From Carnegiea gigantea (Eukaryota > Streptophyta > Magnoliopsida > Caryophyllales > Cactaceae), in NCBI GenBank assembly GCA_029747015.1, contig JAKOGI010001325.1:124001-188000 (forward strand): a stretch of 64,000 nt of DNA, in the 5' to 3' direction. The first letter of the stretch is position 1. The number at the start of each line of letters is the position of its first letter. Positions 48,324 to 59,160 of this stretch are shown here, one piece after another. A program made the translations under genes and the position numbers. The notes beneath the pieces are model-generated. The model had not been told where the DNA came from, did no database searches, and worked only from the letters and a program-made list of their open reading frames with translations.

Positions 48324-49570
48324 TTAATCAGAAAATAGATATAGATACTCATAATGAGCTAGCATAAAGGTCATTTGCCTAAAAATTGTTTCATCATAAA
48401 TGAGCGGTCTAGGCAAAATAGTGGGTCCAAAGTACATAAGTCTTTTAAGTCCAATATGTGCAAAAGTCTGATCTAAATCAAAATTCTTGGTGGCAATATT
48501 CTCAAACTCCACAAATTTAGATTTGCGCGATTCAACGGGGAGGGTAGTAATGATGGGATCAAAAGTGAAGGATTCATATTCAATACAAAAACCCTCATCA
48601 AGACCTTCATTGATATCAAACCCACATGAAAAAGATTCATATTCTATATCATCAAGTTCCAAATTAGTAGGCTCAACTTCCTCCTCACATGATTCCTGTG
48701 AAATATAGTCTGACTCATCAAACTCATGATGCTCAACTTCAGGTCTTCACCCACCTCAAACTCACAAGAGTGGATAAAAGGGGCGGGTTGGTCGACAGAA
48801 GCATAGACATCCTTAGTGATGTCCTTATGTGAGCTAGTGTGGGGCGCAAGATCAAGTGATATAGACATAGGTAGGTCATTCTCTTGTTCTAGGCTAGGCA
48901 AAGGCATAACATCTTGCAAATTAGATCTAGATTGATAAGAGGGCATAAAATCATCATAAAGACTAACTTCAGATTTAGGAGATCCTAAATTAGAGTCAGG
49001 CTCACTATAATTCTCCCTAATTTGATTAAAACATTGAGAATATTCAATAATTCTCTTTTTCATTGTCACTACCATTTTATTAGTCAATTCATTTAATGTC
49101 TTTTCAACATTTGCACATGTAGCATCAACATAATCATGATATGGACAATTACAAGCATCATGATCAGAAGACTCACAATATTCACATAAAACAGGAGGCA
49201 CACAAGAGTAAGACATGTCATATGAGTTTTTAAAGTGATCCCGATGGTAAGCACTAGCATGAAAAGCAAATTCACCATGAGTGGGGGTATCCTAAGGTGC
49301 TTCTAGCTTGTTCAAAATCATAAGTATCCCAAGCTAATTTTTCAAAAAAATCTGATACCTCGCCTTGAGTTCTAGTTAATAATCCTAATACACCTCCAGG
49401 GCAAAGAGACTCAACATAATCTTGACATTAAGCATTTAGACCTACAACAATGACCTCACAAATTTTTCATTTTTCAAAATTTTGATTCAATTGAGCGCGA
49501 TAATCATTAAGTCTCGATAAATAACTCCAGAAAGGTTCATGCTCAAATTGTGAGAAATTAAAAATTGGCA
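48324..49570 (-). pseudogene. gag-like gene of the Athila-like element, broken
   Basis: Reading right to left, 49570-49290 gives 'SQFEHEPFWSYLSRLNDYRA' and 'VESLCPGGVLGLL', conserved gag blocks of plant gypsy elements, with a stop near 49430. The frame 49216-48644 begins MSYSCVPPVLCEYCESSDHD and holds a CX2CX4HX4C zinc-knuckle-like motif (CEYCESSDHDACNC), then 'YVDATCANVEKTLNELTNKM' and an acidic Ser-rich region. The next frame (48662-48324) continues after a shift. A zinc knuckle indicates RNA binding. The gene is interrupted in at least two places, and no pol follows. Confidence 0.75.
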
Positions 49571-50610
49571 TTCTTGAAACTCTTTTTTCAATTTTAAGAA
49601 TTTTCTAATTTTCTTAGGATTTTCAATTTTTTAAGATTTTTGTTAGGTTTTTTATCTGTTATTGAAAGAAAAAGTAAAAGCAAAAAACAATGAATCTAAG
49701 ACAAGTGGACAACTAACTATAAACTAATGACTAAAACTAAGAAACAAGACACTCAAATTAAATGAACAAAACAAAATAAACTAACAAAAATAAAATTACA
49801 TTACAAAAAGAAAAGAAAAACCCAAAAGACTGAAACGACAAGAAATGACATAATCCAAAAAATAGAAAATAAGTACAAACACAAAGCACAAGCATCATTT
49901 GTTTTGATTTTTTTTTTTTTTTTGACACACAACAACAAAAAGCAGAAAATAAACTAAACAAAAATAGAAAACACAACTTAAACTAAAACAAAATAGAAAT
50001 AAACTAAAACCTAAACAAGCCAAATCTAAAACATAAAATTAAAATAGAAAATAAAACTTCTAAAATCAGAACTCTATACATGGTAAATTCAACACAATCA
50101 CAAGAGACATGAATATTTTTTTTTTCGAATTTTTTCTGTTCCTGAACTATGCTAAATATTGCAAATAGAATATTAGTTCCAAAATTCACAGAAAATTTCA
50201 GACAGCCCAAAAAACTCCATAAAAATTCATGCATACTCTAAAAATTCTGCTGAATCCAAAAAAATACCAGTACAGCAAAAATCACACTAGAAATGCCCCA
50301 AACAATTCAAACATAATCTAAAAATAATGAAAATCCTGCACTGATGTTGCTTCTTTTTTTCTGTTCAGTTCTGCCCTTTTGTTGCACATAAACCAAATTT
50401 GATTAGTACTATTTTTCAACATTAAATCCCTCTAAGAATCAAAATGAAACTGATCTAAACAAAAATCAAAATACTAACTTAATTCAAAAATTAAAACTAA
50501 TCTAAATTAAGTTACTAAAACTAAATAAAGACTCAATCAAAACCAAAAATCACAATTATAAAACTAAAATGAAAATGAATCAAATGACTTGATACAACCA
50601 AATTTCACAA
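49571..50610 (-). other. 5' leader region of the gag-only Athila-like element
   Basis: About 1 kb between the PBS and gag, very A-rich on the plus strand, non-coding. Open frames here are low-complexity Phe/Leu/Ser strings. Confidence 0.5.
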
Positions 50611-50615
50611 ACCAT

Positions 50616-50631
50616 CCCGGCAACAGCGCCA
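50616..50631 (-). other. Primer-binding site (tRNA-Asp type)
   Basis: The minus strand reads TGGCGCTGTTGCCGGG, one base from the TGGCGCCGTTGCCGGG used by many Athila and related Ty3/gypsy elements. It lies five bases inside the 5' LTR. Confidence 0.85.
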
Positions 50632-50636
50632 AAACT

Positions 50637-51830
50637 TGTTGTAATTTCCACAAGTGTATGGCTGTTCATTGTGGCACTTACGGGTGTTGTCTTCAAGAAT
50701 GGATTGTGAATTTTGGCTACAGATAATAGATCTATCATAATATTATTGTTTCAATAAAAATAAACTAACTAAAGTCTAATTGGATCATAGGAACAGCCCA
50801 AAATAGGAGATGACAAATGGTAATAACAGGAGTTCGAAACAGGGCACATAGCTAGAGACTGAAGATTGCACCAATAGGGAAACCGAATCAAAATTTAACC
50901 CAAAAACTTGCAATTGCGATACCAAAGTCTGAAACCTCACTTGAATGAAATAAACCAAAGTCAATTACACTAATTTTTATTGTTCAAACAAAACAAATCT
51001 GAAAACGTAAGAGAAAAGAAGAGGCAGAAAAAATATAAATTCTCAACTACTCTATATTATCCTTCCTCCTCTCTTCTACCTCAAATTGACCTTGGAACCC
51101 CCTCATATAGCTCAAAAAAAACAACCCTTAATCAGTCATTAATCATGAATTAAACTCTTGCCCACTTCTGGCAACTATTAGGAGGATTAATGAAGGTCTT
51201 CAATACCTGATTGTGATGAAGGGAGATGGGGGTTTATGATTTTAGTATCAGTAAAAGAAAAGGAGAGAGAAAGACAATTGGTGGTAGGGAAACGAATGGG
51301 CAAAGCAGCAGGCTGGGTTACAGGACCAAGCAGAGAATATGCCCAATTTGAAAGAGAAAAGTGGGAGAAGCCAGGCAAGGAAGAAACAAGAGAAGGAATG
51401 GATTTTTTTTTTTCCAGCCTGGGCCGAGGCGTGGGAGCAGGCCCAAAGAGGGGGAGAAAGAAAGGAAAGCTGATGAGGCTGGGAATGAGCTGTGAACGGG
51501 CCCACCATGAAGAAGGAGAGAAAGGGGGGAAGGCGGCTGCAAAGAGGAGAGGCAGAAGCTGGGCCTTTGGGCTGGTCACGTGAGGCCTATCTGGGTCTCG
51601 CGTTTGGGTTGACATTCTTCTTTCCCTCTTTTTGTTCTTCTCTTTTTTTCTCACTTGATCCAAAATCATTCTTTTCCAAGTCTTTTGACACACTTTTCAT
51701 TTATTTTATTCAAATCTCCATAATTCCTATAAAATAAACAAATATATATTAAATTTATAATTTAATTGTTTATTTTGAGCAAATATTAGATATTAAAAGG
51801 ATATAAAATACATCATTTTTAGATTGAACA
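50637..51830 (-). repeat. 5' LTR of the gag-only Athila-like element
   Basis: 1194 bp, partner of 44999-46197. Open frames at 51187-51737 are LTR sequence. The flanking ATAAG follows at 51831. Confidence 0.9.
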
Positions 51831-51835
51831 ATAAG

Positions 51836-52008
51836 TGATTAAGTCTATTATCTACCTTTCTTAGCTGCTTCCTGACTGCTTCTCCTCACTTGCTCTTGCT
51901 TTCTCTCACATCTCTCTCACACTCATGCAGCACTTTTTATGATGGTTTGTGGTTTCCATTAAGCCAGTCAACGGCGCTGCATCTCAGCAAGACACCAAGC
52001 CTATTCTC
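51836..52008. other. Short spacer
   Basis: No gene; T- and CT-rich. Confidence 0.3.
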
Positions 52009-52583
52009 TAGGGGTGATCAAAATCAGTTAACCGGAAATTCGGTTAACTGAAAATCGGTTAATCAGAAAGTCGGTTCACCAAAATTATGAACCCTAAACC
52101 GAACCGAAACTTTTAGTTAATCGAATTTTTCGATTCGGCAAAATTGTGAACCGTAACCGGACTGAAAAACTCGGTTAACCGGATTTTCGGTTCGGTTAAC
52201 CAAATTTTCGGTTCATGTACTGGTTAACCGTTGATTTAAATTTAATTTTCAATTTTCACTCCTTTCTTTAATTAATTTAACTATTTAAGACACCAAATAT
52301 TAATTTATACATTATTTTATGTTTAATCTTATCTTTAATAATTACGAAATCTACACTTGACCAATATAAAATTTATTTTTTAAAAAAAATTAAAATGTAA
52401 GTTTTCGTTTTGGTTAACCGAATCTCAAATGGGTGAACCGAAACCGAAACCGCAAATTTGTTTCAATTTGGTTAACCAAATCGAATTTTTTGAAAAAATC
52501 AAACCGGTTAACCGGTTTTTGGTTCGATTTTTCGGTTTACCGGTTTGGTTTTTCGATTTCGGTTTTTTTTTTGCTCACCCCTA
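52009..52583. mobile_element. Non-autonomous hAT element (575 bp)
   Basis: The ends TAGGGGTGATCAAAA and TAGGGGTGAGCAAAA (right end, other strand) are 15-bp inverted repeats with one mismatch. A perfect octamer CTATTCTC flanks it (52001-52008 and 52584-52591). The ends are filled with repeats of 'cggttaaccg' in both orientations. No coding region. Confidence 0.94.
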
Positions 52584-52591
52584 CTATTCTC

Positions 52592-53656
52592 CTAGCATAA
52601 TGTAATAATATTCAATTGTGTAGAGGATAGAACATTTGCTAACCCGTCTATTGCAAAAATAGTCTTGGCCCACTAAGGACCTGTGGATGTGTTAGATCCA
52701 CAAGGTATGAGTCTGAATCTCATCTTCACATACTCAACTAGTTTGGGTCTAGGTCTTGAAAAAAATGAATGAGGGTAGGTACAGGTGGACTCGACCCAAA
52801 CCCAACCCATCGTCATTCTATACGAAACATCATCAACCCACACCCTACTATTCAAACTAATAGGTTGCAAATGAGCTAAATCATGAGCAACTTGACAAAT
52901 TGTAGCTTTTTTCCGTTAAAATCAGCTTCTGCCTTCTGGTTTTGTTGAAGAGGAAAATTGAGAATGCCCATGGCCATTGGCCAATAGTTTTAACTCTTAA
53001 TTTATAATTTTTCAGATGCGAACCAATCGATTTGGGCCATTATTTGCTCCCAAAAACCCCCCCCCCAAGAAAGGTCATCTTTTTTGTCCTCCACAACAAG
53101 TGCCCAGCATGCCCTAAGGGAAGTTGGTACTAATATTTTTTTCCAGGGAAAAAAATAAAAATGATCTAAACAAATAAAAGTGAGTTAAAAAAAATTTGGT
53201 TATCGGTTCTAGTTAACCATAGAACTGAAACAAAGAAACCAGTTAATCGATTATCAAGTAAATGATTATCGATTAACTAGTTTATCCGGTTCTGGTTCGG
53301 GTTAATGTTTTACAAGCCAAAAAAATCCAATTAATCGGTTCTGAAAAATCGAAACCTAACCAAATCGAACTTCAAACACCTCTAAGTCTTCCTATAATTA
53401 ATCATCGTGTTTTATCAATGTTGAGGAGGGTCAACTTTTCCAAAGTATGAAACATTTCGCTAAAATCACCTACCATACCCCAAGGTGGACTTATGTATCA
53501 TTGAAATGACTTAGTTTTCGCCAAAATTCATCTTTTTCTCTTTCCCGTGCTAGGGCATATAGTGTTAACAACATGAAGCAATTAGTATTACTCTTATCCT
53601 AAACAAGACGATGGACTACTCTATGCACTTTGCCAACAGGGAAACATCAACACTAA
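52592..53656. other. Spacer with decayed hAT-like fragments
   Basis: A 'cgacccaaacccaaccc' block near 52794-52810 and a 'ggttctagttaacc'/'atcggttct' block at about 53190-53390 resemble internal parts of the hAT-like elements nearby. No ends or target duplications were found. No gene. Confidence 0.4.
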
Positions 53657-54044
53657 GGCTCTGTTTGGTCCATAAAAAATTTAGTGGAAAGAAAAGTTGA
53701 AGGAAAAAAAAGTAAAGAAGAGTGAGTTTTTTTCTCTTGTTTGGATTGAGGAAAAAATACAAGAATTTGGATGAGAAATGTGAAAGTTGATGAATTACTT
53801 AAATCATGTTGATATCATTTAACTAGTGCAAGGTGGGAGGAGATCGAAAATTCTCTTGGGAACCTTTCCCAAACTTTCATCACAATTTTATGAGGAAAAC
53901 TTTATCACTTGTTTCTAATAATTTTTTCACCAAATTTTCCTCTATATTTTTTTCTTGGTGATTTCTCTAAACCAAATATAAGAAAAAAAGTTACTTTCCA
54001 AAATTCTTTTTTTGCATCAAATTTTTCAAAGACCAAACGGAGTC
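53657..54044. mobile_element. Tourist-like (PIF/Harbinger) MITE, 388 bp
   Basis: The ends GGCTCTGTTTGGTCC and GACTCCGTTTGGTCT (right end, other strand) are inverted repeats. It is flanked by TAA on both sides (53654-53656 and 54045-54047), the TWA duplication of PIF/Harbinger elements. The interior is A-rich and non-coding. Confidence 0.88.
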
Positions 54045-54047
54045 TAA

Positions 54048-55140
54048 GAGAGAATCCCAAAGAAACAAAATTCCCCCACATAATTATAAGCAGGAATTGT
54101 TTCATAGTGCTTATAACCTATTTTTTTAATTATCAATTCAGTAATCTATGAACTAACGATTGTTTCAATGAGTATGAGGATATCTAGCTTGATCATTTGG
54201 TTAATAAACTCCACCCCTAGTCGTAATTGAGCACCTTGAACATTCAAGCATAGAACTTTCACGCAAAAAACAATTCGCAACCAAATGTTGTTGTAACAAT
54301 GTTAGATGATCCAACCAAGCAGGCGATAATATGCCCCTTGGGAATCTAGTGGTTAAACTTTGCTCCACTCACCAGATTCATTTTTCTATTAAATAGATAT
54401 ATGACACTCAATGTACAACTATGATAACAATAAATATGTATAATAATACAGTAAGTTTTGTGTGAGACCATCTCATAATAATATCGTGTGAGATGAGGGG
54501 GTCATGTCAGCAAGTGCAGTTCAACAATCACTTTTGTCAGTCGTGCCTAAGTTACGAACACGTGATAAACCCTAAAAAAATTCTCTCTCCTCTGTAGCCT
54601 ACATCGCACACTTTCTCTCATCCCCCTCAATCGTCATCTTCCTATATCCATGCAATATCGTCGTCTCCCATCATCATCATCCCCATCGTTGTTGCTTGCC
54701 ATTGTCATCGCCATCATTATCATCTTGTGTTCTTCAAAGGGTGATGCATTTAGATTGATACTCCTTAAAATGTCTTGATTTAGAACATCAGTGTCAGAGT
54801 TTCACTGTCTTAAAAGTTTCTTTTGCGTCGTTTAGTAGTTGTATGAAAAGAAGACAAATGGTAGGACTACATGATATTGTTTATTTATTAGTAACAAGTG
54901 ACTAATTAATTATTGCATGTATGACTACATCGATAAAATTTACTAGGTACTACATTTACTTGGTACTTTGACTGCATATAATTATCACAACATGACTATT
55001 TACTTGTTGCATGCATGATTGTATCTGTACAATTTGTATTTAGAAAAATAGATATGACTTGGTAATGTTGTCCATAAGAGTGGACGCTAATGTGTTGTTC
55101 AATTTGCATGTAGCGTTGTAATATATGACTGCAATCATTC

Positions 55141-55145
<5 letters not shown>
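54048..55145. other. Intergenic DNA, no gene seen
   Basis: Contains a 'gtgagaccatctcataat' segment near 54461 resembling a common plant MITE, and a CT-rich block with ATC/CATCAT repeats (54570-54730). Nothing firm. Confidence 0.3.

Positions 55146-55179
<34 letters not shown>
55146..55179. repeat. (GA)n microsatellite
   Basis: About 17 GA units. Confidence 0.95.
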
Positions 55180-55182
<3 letters not shown>

Positions 55183-55399
55183 GAGCTCTAACGTTGCGGT
55201 TGCGGCAAGTGTCCTCTCAAAGCATTTATTAAGATTTTATTTAGAAATAAAAATTTAAACAATATGTGATTTAAAGTCATCATAATGAATAGTATCATTT
55301 CAACTACTTCAATAGAGAAAACAGAAAATAAATTATAGATATGTTAATATTGTTATTTCTAAAAATTTAAATTATAAGATTAATTTAATATTTCTAAAA

Positions 55400-55454
55400 G
55401 TATTTTAGCTAAAATTTAAAAATAAACCATGCATAGTACGGGTGTAAAGGCTAG
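55400..55454 (+). mobile_element. Helitron-like 3' terminus (plus strand)
   Basis: 'accatgcatagtacgggt' followed by GTAAAGG and CTAG (55451-55454), then T. It looks like a decayed ACCCGTGCATAGCACGGGT hairpin, a common end of plant non-autonomous Helitrons. The 5' end was not found. The body would lie to the left. Confidence 0.45.
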
Positions 55455-55805
55455 TTATAACATAAATATGACTAGTAATGTTGTCAAATAATGACGAAAA
55501 CGTTTATATACTTTGCTATATATATGTATACATACATATTCATACATATATACATACATACATACACATACATATGTAAACAGATAAAAACTGCTAATCT
55601 TCTAACATATATCATCCTTACAAATTTTTAAACACAATTCGTAATTTTTAAAACTTTTTCTAAAAAAGTCTATCACTTAAATTATTGCCGTGATTAATAC
55701 TATTTCAAAAGTAGGAACATGGAAATAATATTGTGTGCAATGGATAACGAATTATTACATATGAAAACTTTTCTTTCCAAAATAAAAACACAATGTTCGG
55801 TTCAA
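55455..55805. other. Intergenic DNA
   Basis: Includes a short 'catacata/catacaca' repeat around 55525-55575. No gene. Confidence 0.3.
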
Positions 55806-56237
55806 GGCCGTGTTTGGTAACAGTATTTTGGATAGCGTTTAGTATTTTGACCAAGCCAATATAATAATTAGTTAATTATTAGTGCTCGGTAAACTAGTGT
55901 TGTGACTAGCATTTCAAACAACATTTAGCGTTTTAAGTAGCGTTTTTAAAAAGCTAATAGTATTAACGTTTGACATTTAAAAGCAGCGTTTAATTTTTTT
56001 AGCCAAAAAATATCCTTTAAAAATTTTATATTTGAAAATTATCTATATACTTTTATGTCAATTTACATTAATCAGCTAGCATAACCGCTAAATTTACCGA
56101 ACACATTAGTTTCATCCGCTCATCTAAACAGCTATCCACTAACAGCAAAATTAGAAACGCTATCCGCTATCTAAACCGCTATCAACTGCCTGAACTGCTG
56201 TCTACTACTTAAACAGCTAATTTTGCTAAATAGGGTC
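55806..56237. mobile_element. Tourist-like MITE, 432 bp
   Basis: The ends GGCCGTGTTTGGTAA and GACCCTATTTAGCAA (right end, other strand) are decayed inverted repeats. Flanks CAA (55803-55805) and TAA (56238-56240) fit a worn 3-bp duplication. Internal 'aaccgctat'/'aacagcta' repeats. Non-coding. Confidence 0.65.
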
Positions 56238-56399
56238 TAAGACTCATGATAATTATTGAAATTAAAAAACTATTATGATTTTCCATGCATCACAGGGATA
56301 CAAAAATACTAATTTATACCTTGGAGGGCAATAAGCAGAGTTACAATTCATTTAAATAGTAAGGTGCAATTTTGCGTTGTTCCTAATTTTGGAGGGCAG

Positions 56400-56559
56400 C
56401 TTTCACTCTAACTTTTCCTCACCTTCTTCCTATCTTTCGTGTCTCATTTATTTCCCTCATACAATCTTTTTTTATTTAGATTATGGTAAATTAATAAAAT
56501 TAGTATGAAGTATTGAAATTATTAATTTTTTTGAAGTAAAAAAAACTCCCTCATTTTCT
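56400..56559 (+). repeat. Left part of a ~0.65-kb tandem repeat, split by the CACTA
   Basis: The sequence 'ttccctcatacaat' and neighbours at 56400-56559 match 63480-63625, and the flank right of the CACTA (from 62983) continues the same unit. So the CACTA at 56560 is inserted inside this repeat. Confidence 0.75.
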
Positions 56560-56574
56560 CGCTACAAGAATCCG

Positions 56575-57345
56575 GTCCAATTGAGACCGAAATTTGGAGA
56601 CCGAAATCAAAATCGGTCTTCGATTAAGTTTGGAGAACGAAATCAGAGACCGAAATATATGGTATCAAATTACTTTCAATTTGGAGACCGAAAATTACTA
56701 TGCGGTCTCCACTTGAGACCAACATAAATTTCGGTCTCAGATTTTGGAGACCGAAACATTATGCGGTCTCACCTAGAGACCAAAAGAATATTCGGTCTTA
56801 GATTTTGGAGACCAACACAAATGTCGGTCTCAAATTTGAAATCTTTGGAGACCAAATTGGTTGCCGGTCTCAGATTTTGAGACCAAAATCTAGACCCGAT
56901 TTCAATTAGAGACCAACAGGATTTCGGTCTCTAAAATGGTTCAATATTCGAGAAGGATCTGGGCATTTCAGAGACCGAAATCCCTTAATTGGTCTCAAAA
57001 TAAAATTGGAGACCAAATGGTTCGGTTTAAAAATGTAATTACTTCAAAGACCGAAATTTGGATTCGGTCTCCATTTGAGACCAATTACATATTCGGTCTC
57101 CAACCACAAAAAGTATTTGTAATTTTCGGCTTCAGATTTAGAGACCAAGTGGAAAAGGTGGTCTTCATTAGAGACCAATAGAACCTTCGGTCTCAACTGA
57201 CCCAGTGTACTGTTCATTGCTGTTTTGGAAACCGAAATCCAAATTCGGTCTCCATTAGAGACGAAACTAGCTTTTGGACTCTAATTTAGAGACCGTTTGC
57301 GTGTTTCGATCTCCAATTGAGACCAGAATAGCTCGGTCTCTAGCT
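56575..57345. repeat. CACTA 5' subterminal repeats
   Basis: More than 25 copies of a ~10-bp motif, GAGACCGAAA or TTCGGTCTC, in both orientations over 770 bp. In CACTA elements such repeats bind the element's accessory protein. The role here is inferred from the family. Confidence 0.9.
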
Positions 57346-57359
57346 TCGGGAGAAAATAA

Positions 57360-57565
57360 GAACCAGGTCCATCGAGCGCGACCTCTTCTCACTCAAACGC
57401 CCCCATTTCTCCACCTTCGCGCTCTCTTCTACCTGCTTTCTGGTGTCTGCCATCTCCCTCACTCCACCGGCATCCTCCTCTAAGCTTCCAGTCACTCACT
57501 TCCTTCCGCCTTCAACCTGCTCCGTCGTCTTCGCTGCTTCGACGCACCGGCAAGCCACCAAGGTA
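57360..57565 (+). promoter_or_regulatory. CACTA leader exon with splice donor
   Basis: A GC-rich, CT-rich block that stands out from the AT-rich surroundings, ending 'caccaag|gtatgg' like a 5' splice donor. It looks like the 5' UTR exon of the transposase transcript. A second GC-rich, exon-like piece follows an acceptor-like 'tttctcgcag' at about 57856. Confidence 0.5.
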
Positions 57566-58711
57566 TGGCTCCCATCTCTGTCGCCTTAGCTGATATATGC
57601 CGCATTGTGCTTGTTCTCCTCCAATTCGTACGGCATCACTCGTTTTGGTGTAGCATCTTCCGAATTCAGTTGCCGATTTGAGGATTCTAGGGTTGTTTTG
57701 TGCGTTTCTTTGATTCCCCCTCCCTCTGATTTGCTTCGTGTGTGGTGGAATACCCTGATTTGCCTCCCATTCGTGGGAATTGTTTCATTTGGTTACTCAC
57801 AGTGCATTGCACGCCAGGTGTTTGGTAAAATGCCTCACTTGTGTGTTTCTCGCAGGGCTACCTGGAAGAGGACCCAGAGTCATTGCTAGGTAGAGGTACA
57901 TTTTACCATCTTTCTGCTCGAAGCTCTGACTCACGCCCATCTCACTGCTCTCATTTGTTGTGGTCTGTTGGTTCATGTTTCCCCCTAATTGCCCTTAGCC
58001 TGACCCCCGGCCATGTCTCCTGGTTTACCCCTTCTCCAGAACTTCCCCCTAATCTGATGCAAACAATGTTTGTTTGAGATGATTGGCTTTTGCAATAGAA
58101 TAAGTTTTGATGTGAGAGAATTGTAGGACTTGTAAAGAGACTCTTGTGGGGTATGCAGTTGTTAGGGTTAGGTTTAAATGTCACCAGTACGTGACCCCCT
58201 TATTCCTCCTGATTTTCTTGTTGTTGGTGTGAAATTCTCCTGCGGATTTAGTGTCATTAAAGTTTTGGATTCTGATTGCAATGTGATCATCTGCATGTTG
58301 TTGTTGTTGTTAATTCATTGGATGAGATGTTTGGGGTTCCAGCTTCAGTAACTGCCGGGACATTTAGTGCGTTGCATATTAAGCTCATATTTGTGCAATC
58401 TCTTGCCAATTTCTGGTACTGCAAACTGAGTCAAGATTATGAACATTTACTTATCTACAATGTGTAATTCGTTCATGAGATTTCCTGCTTGGACACATGC
58501 ATTCAAAGAATCCTGATGTACTGCCTTTCACTTTGAAAAGTTCTTCGGATAGTCTGAGAAGGATTTATTTTGCTTGTTCTTCTCAAGTGGCTGAAACTCA
58601 CGGTTGATAATTTCTTGTTTTTTTGGCGCTTTGTTTGATGGTTGGGTTGAAACAGGAGACCTGAAAGAATGAAGATGTACACATACAAATGTAGACATAT
58701 ATACATGCCCA
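57566..58711 (+). other. CACTA 5' region before the transposase
   Basis: Probably leader introns. Open frames at 57605-58077 lack recognised domains and are better explained as spliced UTR. Confidence 0.4.
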
Positions 58712-59020
<309 letters not shown>

Positions 59021-59160
59021 GTATAGCTATATACGTACCAGCGTTAACGTTCGTACATATTCATATATGCATGCATGTACACATGTATGTATGTACATAT
59101 GATTATGTATGTATGTAAGTATGATTTGCCAGTAATATGTGTACAGTTCGTCAAGGGAGA

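Larger units (their letters stand above)
44999..51830 (-). mobile_element. Full-length, gag-only Athila-like LTR retrotransposon (6.8 kb)
   Basis: Direct LTRs at 44999-46197 and 50637-51830 and a perfect 5-bp duplication ATAAG (44994-44998 and 51831-51835) define the element. On the minus strand the PBS TGGCGCTGTTGCCGGG (50616-50631) is four bases inside the right LTR, and a purine-rich tract AGGTGTGCGGGTATT (46198-46212) abuts the left LTR, so transcription runs right to left. The interior codes only gag-like pieces; no protease, RT or integrase is present. The PBS type and the LTR start (TGTTTAATATGAAAATGATG) fit Athila-related elements. Confidence 0.9.

Noticed and set aside
48324..49216. 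A host zinc-knuckle gene on the minus strand
   Set aside because: It lies between matched LTRs with PBS and PPT in the same orientation and has gag-like blocks upstream, so it belongs to the retroelement.
57274..58077. GC-richer open frames suggesting a gene in the CACTA 5' region
   Set aside because: No domain, several overlapping frames, and splice-like sites make a spliced leader of the transposase more likely.
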